This document shows, one piece after another, positions 1 through 5,525 of a stretch of 7,879 bases of DNA. The stretch lies in NCBI GenBank assembly GCA_944391635.1, contig CALXUL010000175.1, positions 1 through 7,879 of the forward strand, read 5' to 3'. The notes below the pieces were generated by a model. That model saw only the letters and a program-made list of their open reading frames with translations. It was not told the DNA's origin and did not search any database. The position numbers and the translations under genes are program-made. The stretch's first letter is position 1; every line of letters starts with the position of its first letter. Origin of the DNA: an uncultured Clostridia bacterium (GTDB taxonomy: Bacteria; Bacillota; Clostridia; UBA1381).

Positions 1-410
1 GTGCCTACGCTGATACCTGCCTCATTAAGTGCATCGGCAACTTTTTTATATGTTGTTGCCGCCGATTGTACTGTACCGTCACTTAAAACAGTAAGCAGTC
101 TGCCGCGGCGGATTATAATATCGTCGCCGTCGCTCAGTTCCCTTGATAAATCTTTATTTATGCTGTCATATTCTCCCACTTCCAAATACACTTCACTCAA
201 AAGACCCAAAACTGTCTCTTGCCTTGTGACGGTATTTTTAACCATGTCTACTCCAGAAAAATCATCATAGATCCTCAGAGTAACATCCTTCTTTGAATCG
301 TAGACGGCGCCCATTAACACCATACTAAGCATTGATATTGCAAGTATGATAAAAAGCGCTCTTTTGCGAGTGTTTTTTTGACAGGTCACGCATGTTTTCA
401 ATGAAAACAT
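1..410 (-). CDS. DUF348 (YabE-type) cell-wall protein, N-terminal part
   Basis: This gene runs off the left edge; 136 codons are visible. Residues 1-17 are short and basic (CVTCQKNTRKR), 18-36 form one hydrophobic membrane segment (LFIILAISMLSMVLMGAV), and the rest would lie outside the cell. Residues 43-100 (VTLRIYDDFSG... ending SDGDDIIIRRG) fit one DUF348 ubiquitin-like repeat, and a second begins at about 105 (LLTVLSDGTVQSAATTYKKV, then ADALNEAGI). In the family, DUF348 repeats precede a G5 domain and a C-terminal 3D/RpfB-like peptidoglycan-acting domain; those would lie beyond the edge, so the lytic role is inferred. The ATG at 410-408 follows GGAGG by 8 bases and is served by a perfect promoter. 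A perfect 19-bp palindrome covers the first six codons. Family assignment is good; exact subtype is unknown. Confidence 0.8.
   Translation of the reverse strand, partial: MFSLKTCVTCQKNTRKRALFIILAISMLSMVLMGAVYDSKKDVTLRIYDDFSGVDMVKNTVTRQETVLGLLSEVYLEVGEYDSINKDLSRELSDGDDIIIRRGRLLTVLSDGTVQSAATTYKKVADALNEAGISVG
392..410. repeat. Perfect 19-bp palindrome over the DUF348 start codon
   Basis: ATGTTTTCA (392-400) and TGAAAACAT (402-410) are perfect inverted copies around a single central base. The right arm ends exactly with the start codon of the minus-strand gene. It could be an operator just downstream of the promoter, a small RNA hairpin covering the start codon, or chance; the sequence does not decide. 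Confidence 0.6.
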
Positions 411-732
411 ACTTTCAACCTCCAATCCTATACGAGTAATATTATACTACATATATATGCAAATGTCAACGATTTTATTACGAAGTTGTTACATTTTTAA
501 ATATTTTTCATAATTTCGCAATAAATAACCTGCGTATTTTGATTATCTTATACAAAATTTATTTCATTAATTTTCCAATTTATGCAGTTTAAATATATAT
601 TATGTGCGAAAAATGGGGTTTTATGCGCCTTGTTTATACATTTTTGCAGTATAAATTGCTAAAATATAGTTAATAATACTATCATATTGAATTTGTCACA
701 AAATTATTACGAAAAAAAGGGGCGCAGGAATA
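411..732. other. AT-rich divergent intergenic region
   Basis: No convincing coding frame or structured RNA is visible across these 322 bases. The left end carries the promoter and ribosome site of the DUF348 gene. For the plus-strand gene at 733 the best promoter guess is TTGCTA (656-661), 18 bases, TATCAT (680-685), with 4/6 and 5/6 matches; in such AT-rich DNA this is weak. The ribosome site AAGGGG (717-722) lies 10 bases before the ATG. Confidence 0.5.
441..469 (-). promoter_or_regulatory. Consensus sigma-A-type promoter of the DUF348 gene
   Basis: On the minus strand, TTGACA (469-464) and TATAAT (446-441) are separated by exactly 17 bases, a perfect match to the housekeeping consensus. 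Transcription should start near 434, giving a leader of about 25 bases that holds the GGAGG site. No terminator-like hairpin lies between promoter and start codon. Confidence 0.85.
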
Positions 733-1002
733 ATGAAAAATACACAGAAACGTGCATTTATATTAAATGAATGTCATTCGCCATATATTGCACAGGCGAT
801 TTTTATACTTCGAGAGGGTATTAATCCAGAAGAAACAGGAGTTCTTGCCGATGCGGAAAGAATTGTTGCATCATATATGAGAGATGTTCCTACGATTACA
901 GCTGTAAAGAATAAGAAATTTAATGTTGGTGCAATATTAGCGCTTGCCTCGGTTGTAATTGCCATATGCGGAATAACGGTTATCTGCCGCCTGATGTTAT
1001 AG
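733..1002 (+). CDS. Small membrane protein of unknown function (89 aa)
   Basis: I do not recognise a named family. Residues 1-60 are soluble-looking and mixed in charge (RAFILNECHSPYIAQAIFIL, then REGINPEETGVLADAERIVASYM). After a basic patch (KNKK, 59-62) comes one hydrophobic segment at 64-86 (VGAILALASVVIAICGITVI) and a three-residue tail. The layout is that of a C-tail-anchored protein with its N-terminal part in the cytoplasm, inferred from the positive patch before the membrane segment. There is no signal peptide. The ATG follows AAGGGG by 10 bases. The gene stands alone, divergent from the DUF348 gene and convergent with the YitT-type gene, and ends before a hairpin terminator. The ribosome site, strong terminator and non-random composition argue that it is real; the opposite-strand frame at 774-965 is its shadow. 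Confidence 0.72.
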   Translation: MKNTQKRAFILNECHSPYIAQAIFILREGINPEETGVLADAERIVASYMRDVPTITAVKNKKFNVGAILALASVVIAICGITVICRLML

Positions 1003-1074
1003 TGTGGTTTTATTATTTGAATAAATTAGGGTAACCATAAGCGTTTAAGGCGTAGTTATTTAGATAGCGAAGAT

Positions 1075-1113
1075 AAAAAAAGCATCCGGACTGTTATTTT
1101 CGGATGCTTTTTT
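1075..1113. terminator. Bidirectional hairpin terminator
   Basis: The stem AGCATCCG (1081-1088) / CGGATGCT (1101-1108) has a 12-base loop. Six A's (1075-1080) precede it and a T tract (1108-1113) follows. On either strand the transcript reads a GC-containing stem followed by a U run, so it can end both the small membrane-protein gene (plus) and the YitT-type gene (minus), which converge here. Nothing else is seen at 1003-1074. Confidence 0.9.
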
Positions 1114-1117
1114 AGTA

Positions 1118-1978
1118 TTATCTGTTTGAACTGAAAATGTCCGCGACTTCAGATATGGTTATGTATGCGGTAGGGTCAATTTCGTGAACAAGAGTTTTCA
1201 TTTTTATTATTTGGAATCGGTTTACCACGAAATATACTATATAACAGTCCCGGTTAGAAAATCCGCCGCGCGCAGCTATATTAGTTGTACCGCATTTAAA
1301 ATTTTGCGTAAGTGCGGCAGAAATCTCATCAGGTTTTGAGGTTACTATCATAGCCGCCTTCGAGCGGTCGATGCCTTCAAGTATAAAGTCTATTGTTTTT
1401 AATGCCGCAAAATATGTTACAATGGAATAAAGCGGAAGAATCCAGCTTTCGGCAACAATTCCGCAGGCTATATACAAAATTACGTTATATATCATGACAA
1501 ATGTTCCTACTGATATGCCGAGGTGCTTTGAGAAGATAATAGACATTACCTCTATTCCGTCCATTGCCCCGCCGAATTTCAGCGCAAGTCCGCTGCCGAC
1601 TCCTGAGATTACGCCGCCGAAGATTGAACAAAGAAGCAGGTCGGTTCCGGCAAGGGGGGAGGCAATACTTACATCAATAGGAAGTATATCGGTTATAAGC
1701 CACGCACCTATGGCATAAATAAGCACGGTGTATATGGCGTATATAGTGAATATTTTGCCCTGGCGTTTGTAACCATAGAAAAATAGGGGTATATTTAATA
1801 TTATAAGAAAAAATGATAATGAAAGATATTCCGGGGTGTTTTGCTCAAGCAGCATTGAAAGCCCCGAAATGCCGCTGTCATAAAGATGTACGGGTGAGAG
1901 AAAAACCGTAACACCAAACGCATTTATTAGACCTGCTAAAGTCAGAAATACAAAGTTTTTAATATGTTTTTTTATCAA
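1118..1978 (-). CDS. YitT family membrane protein (DUF161 + DUF2179)
   Basis: The protein has 286 residues, a normal length for the family. Its N-terminal two-thirds has five or six hydrophobic segments between about 8 and 197, with the family-typical FGVTVFLSPVHLYDSGISG near residues 21-39 and a glycine-rich stretch (FGGVISGVGSGLALKFGGAM). The C-terminal part from about 205 is a soluble DUF2179 domain (GTTNIAARGGFSNRDCYIVY). The family is an integral membrane protein of poorly defined function, so no substrate is claimed. The start is TTG at 1978-1976: no in-frame ATG lies nearby, and AAAGGA stands 10 bases upstream. An out-of-frame ATGATGATAAATTGA overlaps this start. The gene lies after the terminator of the ABC receptor gene, and I find no clear promoter in the short gap (1979-2020), so it may rely on a weak promoter or read-through. 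Confidence 0.9.
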   Translation of the reverse strand: MIKKHIKNFVFLTLAGLINAFGVTVFLSPVHLYDSGISGLSMLLEQNTPEYLSLSFFLIILNIPLFFYGYKRQGKIFTIYAIYTVLIYAIGAWLITDILPIDVSIASPLAGTDLLLCSIFGGVISGVGSGLALKFGGAMDGIEVMSIIFSKHLGISVGTFVMIYNVILYIACGIVAESWILPLYSIVTYFAALKTIDFILEGIDRSKAAMIVTSKPDEISAALTQNFKCGTTNIAARGGFSNRDCYIVYFVVNRFQIIKMKTLVHEIDPTAYITISEVADIFSSNR

Positions 1979-2020
1979 TTTATCATCATCCTTTCTAAAA
2001 ATGTATTAAGCTTATTAAAG

Positions 2021-2061
2021 AAAAAAGAAGCAGCAACGTTATTAAAGCGTCGCTGCTTTTT
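2021..2061 (-). terminator. Rho-independent terminator of the ABC importer operon
   Basis: Read on the minus strand, GCAGCGACG (2056-2048) pairs with CGTTGCTGC (2038-2030) over 9 bp including one G-T wobble, with a 9-base loop. It is followed by CTTC and a run of six T's (2026-2021). It begins 13 bases after the receptor gene stop codon and separates the importer from the YitT-type gene. Confidence 0.88.
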
Positions 2062-2069
2062 CACAAGGT

Positions 2070-2882
2070 TTAGTTATACTGCTGAGCGAATTCTTCTATC
2101 TTTCCGCTTGAAATCAATTCGTTCAAAACTTTGTTAATGCTTTCAAGAAGCTCTGTATTGCCCTTCTTTACAGCGATTGCATATTCTTCAGTTTCAAACA
2201 CTTCCGGGTCTTCAACAACCTTAAGCCCGTTCTTTTCAGCCAAAGCCCTGCCGGTGTAAGAGTCAATTACAACAGCGTCAAGCTTGCCGTTTTTAACATC
2301 CTGTACTACGTCGATACCGCGGTTTGCACGAGTGATATTAGATTCATCAATCATAAGAGTGTCGGTAACGATTGAATCGCCTGTATAACCGAGTACCACG
2401 CCTACCTTTTTATCGCTTTTAAGATCTTCTGCGCAGGTTATATCGGTATTATCAGCACCAACAACTATTACCTGAGATGCTGTATAATAAGGAATTGAGA
2501 AATCAACGCTTTCGAGACGTTCAGGCTTTATAGTCATACCTGCAACAGCCATATCAACTTTTCCGGTCTGAACAGAAGCCAAAAGTCCGTCAAATTCCAT
2601 ATCTTCAATAACAAGCTCTTTATTCATTGATTTTGCTATTTCAAGAGCAATTGCAACATCGATACCGTCAAATTCTCCAACAAGCCCGTTGGTGGTTGTA
2701 AATTCAAACGGCTCAAAAGCAGCGTTTGTGCCCATAACAAGCTTTTCGGTGGCAGAAGGCGATGCGTCTGCAGAAGTGTTATTATCATCAGACTGCTGCT
2801 CTTCGCCGCAGCTTGAAAGCACACCTATGCTCATTATTGCTGCAAGTGATAATGCCGCAATTTTCAATAAATTCTTTTTCAT
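2070..2882 (-). CDS. Polar amino-acid ABC transporter, substrate-binding lipoprotein
   Basis: This 270-residue protein is the extracellular receptor of the importer encoded just upstream. Residues 1-24 are a lipoprotein signal peptide (MKKNLLK, hydrophobic core, then LSSC with lipidated Cys25), followed by an acidic, Ser-rich linker to about 44. Residues 45-268 are a type-3 periplasmic-binding fold of the amino-acid family: GTNAAFEPFEF at 51-61, GEFDGIDVAIALEIAK, the AVAGMTIKPERLESVDFSIP signature of this family, and GYTGDSIV in lobe 2. The actual ligand cannot be read from sequence; glutamine, cystine, arginine or another polar amino acid are all possible. AGGAGG (2898-2893) lies 10 bases before the ATG. 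A candidate internal promoter and a perfect dyad lie in the 67-base gap after the ATPase gene, which may allow extra receptor synthesis. A terminator follows the stop. Confidence 0.93.
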   Translation of the reverse strand: MKKNLLKIAALSLAAIMSIGVLSSCGEEQQSDDNNTSADASPSATEKLVMGTNAAFEPFEFTTTNGLVGEFDGIDVAIALEIAKSMNKELVIEDMEFDGLLASVQTGKVDMAVAGMTIKPERLESVDFSIPYYTASQVIVVGADNTDITCAEDLKSDKKVGVVLGYTGDSIVTDTLMIDESNITRANRGIDVVQDVKNGKLDAVVIDSYTGRALAEKNGLKVVEDPEVFETEEYAIAVKKGNTELLESINKVLNELISSGKIEEFAQQYN

Positions 2883-2919
2883 TGTGATTCTTCCTCCTAT
2901 AATATATTAAATATATATC

Positions 2920-2941
2920 ATAATATGTAAATACATATTAT
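2920..2941. repeat. Perfect 22-bp dyad between ATPase and receptor genes
   Basis: ATAATATGTA (2920-2929) and TACATATTAT (2932-2941) are perfect 10-base inverted copies around AA. The dyad covers the -10 and most of the spacer of the candidate internal promoter. It could be an operator, or an AU-only hairpin in the polycistronic message; there is no U-tract to make it a terminator. Confidence 0.6.
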
Positions 2942-2949
2942 AATCTCAA
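2920..2949 (-). promoter_or_regulatory. Candidate internal promoter for the receptor gene
   Basis: On the minus strand, TTGAGA (2949-2944), an 18-base spacer and TATTAT (2925-2920) each match the consensus hexamers at 5 of 6 positions. It lies right after the ATPase stop and about 38 bases before the receptor ATG. Such a promoter would raise receptor over membrane components. The region is very AT-rich, so chance is a real alternative. Confidence 0.4.
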
Positions 2950-3672
2950 TTAAAGCACTTTGCTTAGGAACGATTTTGTACGTTCATTCTGCGGGTTGCC
3001 GAAGAGTTCAGCAGGAGTGCCCTGCTCCATAATAACGCCTTGGTCCATAAACAGCACTCTTGACGCCACCTCTCTTGCAAATCCCATCTCGTGAGTAACA
3101 ACAACCATTGTCATACCTGCTGTTGCAAGATCTTTCATAACATTAAGAACCTCGCCAACCATCTCCGGGTCTAATGCAGAGGTTGGTTCGTCAAAAAGCA
3201 TAATTTCCGGATTCATAGCCAGCGCACGGGCAATTGCTATACGCTGCTGCTGACCTCCTGATAGCTGTGCCGGATAATTTGCCGCCTTATCCACAAGTCC
3301 TACCCTTTCGAGCAGCTCATATGCAAGCTTTTCTGCATCCTGCTTTTGCATCTTCTTTACCTTAATTGGTGCAAGAGTGATATTATCAAGAATAGTAAGG
3401 TGGGGGAACAGGTTAAACTGCTGGAATACCATCCCCATTTTTTCACGTATTTTATTTACGTTTGTACCTTTAGCAGTGATACATTCGCCGTCAATATATA
3501 TTTCACCATCAGTAGGGGTTTCAAGCAGGTTAAGACACCGGAGAAATGTACTTTTACCTGAGCCGGAAGGTCCTATAACAACCACTTTTTCGCCGGGTGC
3601 GATATGCTCGTCAATTCCGCGCAGAACCTCAAGCTTGCCGAAATGCTTATGCAGATTTTTTACAGTTATCAT
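2950..3672 (-). CDS. Polar amino-acid ABC transporter, ATP-binding protein
   Basis: This is the cytoplasmic ATPase that powers the adjacent permease (GlnQ/HisP class). With 240 residues it has the usual family length. All motifs are intact: Walker A GPSGSGKST (34-42), Q-loop VFQQFNLFPHLT (82-93), signature LSGGQQQR (137-144), Walker B IMLFDE (157-162), D-loop SALD (165-168) and switch His194 in VVVTHEMGFA. The frame stays open 17 codons further upstream, but I chose the ATG at 3672 because AAAGGGGG (3690-3683) lies 10 bases before it and MITVKNLHKHFG is the normal family N-terminus; the longer frame would also overlap the permease gene. It starts 16 bases after the permease stop, and the ribosome site overlaps that stop, so translation is probably coupled. 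Confidence 0.96.
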   Translation of the reverse strand: MITVKNLHKHFGKLEVLRGIDEHIAPGEKVVVIGPSGSGKSTFLRCLNLLETPTDGEIYIDGECITAKGTNVNKIREKMGMVFQQFNLFPHLTILDNITLAPIKVKKMQKQDAEKLAYELLERVGLVDKAANYPAQLSGGQQQRIAIARALAMNPEIMLFDEPTSALDPEMVGEVLNVMKDLATAGMTMVVVTHEMGFAREVASRVLFMDQGVIMEQGTPAELFGNPQNERTKSFLSKVL

Positions 3673-3688
3673 TTTTAACAAGCCCCCT

Positions 3689-4399
3689 TTATCTGATATC
3701 CGATTTACGAAGATGTGCTTCAAATCTGCTAAGGAGTACAGATAAGAATTTTATTACCACATAATATATAACCGCAATAGAGATTAGCGGCCAGAAATAG
3801 TCATAAGTTCTGCTTTGAACCTTCTTTGCCGCGCCGACAAGGTCGATGTTATCAACCATTCCGATAACGGCAGTCTCTTTTATAAGAACAATAAATTCAT
3901 TAGCAAGAGCCGGCAGGATATTTTTAAGCGCCTGCGGCAATACGATAAACGACATAGTCTGTCTGCCGCTTAAGCCAAGCGAACGCCCAGCTTCTGTTTG
4001 CCCCTTATTTACCGATAAAATTCCTCCGCGGACTATTTCTGCTATATACGCGCCTGAGTTAATACCGAACGCTATAATTCCTACAATCATTTTTGGAATC
4101 GGTACCGATGCAAAGATTATGTAGTAGATTATAAGAAGCTGAACCATCGTGGGAGTACCGCGGATTATATCTACATATGTGCCTCCGACTGCATTTAAAA
4201 CCTTGACTTTTGAAAGCCGGAACAATGCGGCTATCAGTCCGAGTACAAGACCTAAAAGAACCGAGAATAACGATATTAAAAGCGTATTTTTCAATCCGCT
4301 TACAAACCAAACCCATCTTCCGTCTGTAATAAAGGTTGAATAAAGACCATGGTTTATCCATTCATATGCGCTGGAAAACCAAGCTGAAAGTCCTCCCAA
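3689..4399 (-). CDS. Polar amino-acid ABC transporter, permease
   Basis: This 236-residue inner-membrane subunit is of the HisM/GlnP class. There is an amphipathic N-terminal stretch, then about five membrane segments (roughly 36-60, 84-100, 103-122, 163-184 and 203-224). The EAA loop that docks on the ATPase is at about 136-157 (EAGRSLGLSGRQTMSFIVLP), preceded by the family-typical YVDIIRGTP (75-83) and AYIAEIVRGGI (117-127). The start is TTG at 4399-4397: AAAGGGGGG (4415-4407) lies 7 bases upstream, a TAA stop stands directly before it in frame, and no ATG follows nearby. Only one permease gene is present, so the transporter presumably forms a homodimer. It is the first gene of the operon and has its own promoter. 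Confidence 0.94.
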   Translation of the reverse strand: MGGLSAWFSSAYEWINHGLYSTFITDGRWVWFVSGLKNTLLISLFSVLLGLVLGLIAALFRLSKVKVLNAVGGTYVDIIRGTPTMVQLLIIYYIIFASVPIPKMIVGIIAFGINSGAYIAEIVRGGILSVNKGQTEAGRSLGLSGRQTMSFIVLPQALKNILPALANEFIVLIKETAVIGMVDNIDLVGAAKKVQSRTYDYFWPLISIAVIYYVVIKFLSVLLSRFEAHLRKSDIR

Positions 4400-4435
4400 T
4401 TAAAAACCCCCCTTTTTACATTTCATCATTTATCT

Positions 4436-4464
4436 ATAATAACAAAAATTGATGAAACATGCAA
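4436..4464 (-). promoter_or_regulatory. Promoter of the amino-acid ABC importer operon
   Basis: On the minus strand, TTGCAT (4464-4459), 17 bases, TATTAT (4441-4436); 4/6 and 5/6 matches with optimal spacing. The start of transcription should be near 4429, leaving about 30 bases of leader, so there is no room for a riboswitch after it. An 8-bp inverted repeat (TTTCATCA 4421-4428 / TGATGAAA 4450-4457) brackets the -10 element and might be an operator. Confidence 0.65.
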
Positions 4465-4529
4465 GCCCTTTTCAATAAAAAATCGAAAATTGGGGCAGGG
4501 GAGTGAATAAATATACAACTATGCAAATA

Positions 4530-5492
4530 TTATTTTCCTACACAGAATCTGCTGAAAACTTCAGATATTATGTCTTCCGAAACCGTACGTCCGTCAATTT
4601 CGCCAAGACAGGCGATAGCGTCGTTCATATCAAGCGCTGCAAGATCCTCGGTAAGCCCGTTTGTAAGAATATTTAATGCGCGTCCAATTGCGTCTTCTGC
4701 CCTGATAAGGGCGCTTAGCTGACGGTCATTGGTAAGTGTAGTGTCATCCTTGCCGATAAGGTCCAAATCATAGAGCTTGCGGATTTTGGCAGACAAAATT
4801 TCTATTCCATCACCGGTTTTTGCCGAGATAGGGATAGCCCCGTTAAAATCAAACGCACCAGCAGAATCAGTTTTATTAATCAGGATTATGCGTGTTTTAC
4901 CCTCGGTTTTTTCTATTAATTGGCTATCCTCAGGAGTAAGCCCGGTCTTTGCATCAAGAACCAACAGTATTAAATCTGCATCATCAATATATTTTAATGA
5001 ACGCTCAACTCCCATCCGTTCTATGGTATCGCTCGTTTCGCGGATTCCGGCGGTATCAAGGAGAATAAGGGGAATACCGTCCAAATCTACGGTTTCTTCG
5101 ATAACATCCCTGGTAGTGCCGGCTATGTCGGTTACAATTGCGCGCTCTTCCATTGCAAGATAGTTAAGAAGTGAGGATTTTCCAACATTTGGTCTTCCGA
5201 TAATGGCGGTTTTAATACCGTCACGGATAAGCCTTCCGCGCTGAGCTGTGCCGGCAAGTTTTTTTAAGCCATCGTTTATTTTTTTTAAAGTATTTATAAT
5301 CTCCTCGGTTGTTATCTCTTCTAAGTCCTCGTCGGGATAATCAATCGAAACCTGCATTGCAGCGCAAAGAGATATTAGCTGGGAACGGAAAGACTCAATC
5401 TTCTTGCCAAGAACGCCGCCTGACTGTGCGAGTGCATTTTTTTGTGCAAGATCAGTTTTGGCGTTAATTATGTCAAAACTGATCTTGCACAA
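4530..5492 (-). CDS. mnmE: MnmE C-terminal fragment (helical + GTPase domains)
   Basis: This frame opens at a TTG (5492-5490) inside the inverted insert. Its first six residues (MCKISF) are insert-derived and residues 7-13 (DIINAKT) repeat the end of the N-terminal fragment. All G motifs are intact: GRPNVGKSS (99-107), TDIAGTTRD (121-129), DTAG (146-149), NKTD (206-209) and SAK (223-225), and the C-terminal FCVGK carries the catalytic Cys317. No ribosome site precedes the TTG, and a 29-bp hairpin would cover it in the message, so this fragment is probably poorly translated unless the frame is restored upstream. No clear terminator follows the stop at 4530; the next promoter belongs to the ABC operon. 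Confidence 0.88.
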   Translation of the reverse strand: MCKISFDIINAKTDLAQKNALAQSGGVLGKKIESFRSQLISLCAAMQVSIDYPDEDLEEITTEEIINTLKKINDGLKKLAGTAQRGRLIRDGIKTAIIGRPNVGKSSLLNYLAMEERAIVTDIAGTTRDVIEETVDLDGIPLILLDTAGIRETSDTIERMGVERSLKYIDDADLILLVLDAKTGLTPEDSQLIEKTEGKTRIILINKTDSAGAFDFNGAIPISAKTGDGIEILSAKIRKLYDLDLIGKDDTTLTNDRQLSALIRAEDAIGRALNILTNGLTEDLAALDMNDAIACLGEIDGRTVSEDIISEVFSRFCVGK

Positions 5493-5502
5493 AAAAATGC
5501 AC
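5432..5502. repeat. Perfect 29-bp inverted repeat inside mnmE
   Basis: Bases 5432-5460 and 5474-5502 are exact inverted copies, separated by 13 bases (gcgttaattatgt). The 5432-5460 arm encodes native MnmE residues (KTDLAQKNA region); the other arm is the extra copy. Both arms hold a 7-base A or T run. A message from this region would fold into a very stable 29-bp hairpin with a 13-base loop. It is not a terminator, since no U-tract follows. Confidence 0.97.
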
Positions 5503-5525
5503 AGTTTTGGCGTTAATTATGTCAA
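5453..5525. repeat. 24-bp direct repeat flanking the mnmE insertion
   Basis: Bases 5453-5476 and 5502-5525 are identical (starting cagttttggcg, ending ttatgtcaa) and offset by 49 bases. Only one copy is needed for a normal mnmE. Recombination or slippage between them removes exactly 49 bp and restores the MnmE reading frame. Confidence 0.97.

Noticed and set aside
1..270. Plus-strand open frame of 89 codons at the left edge
   Set aside because: It lies opposite the DUF348 gene, which has domain matches, ribosome site and a perfect promoter; the plus frame has no family-like sequence.
1979..1995. Upstream mini-frame ATGATGATAAATTGA overlapping the YitT-type start
   Set aside because: Its ATG directly abuts AAAGG with no spacing, so ribosomes are unlikely to start there; the four-codon frame is probably chance.
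2636..2910. Additional frames overlapping the receptor, ATPase and permease genes (for example 2689-2910, 3377-3745, 4059-4361)
   Set aside because: They overlap strongly supported genes in other frames and show no domain, signal or ribosome site of their own.
4465..4500. Terminator after mnmE
   Set aside because: Only a bulged GCCC/TTTTC stem can be drawn, it runs into the -35 of the ABC promoter, and no T-tract follows.
5460..5500. Programmed ribosomal frameshift joining the two mnmE halves
   Set aside because: mnmE is not known to use one, and the disruption is fully explained by a duplication; the T7 run is a by-product of copying the native A7 run.
5432..5502. 29-bp inverted repeat as a transcription terminator or a small mobile element (MITE)
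   Set aside because: No U-tract follows on either strand, and every inserted base derives from adjacent mnmE sequence, with no target-site duplication from a foreign element.
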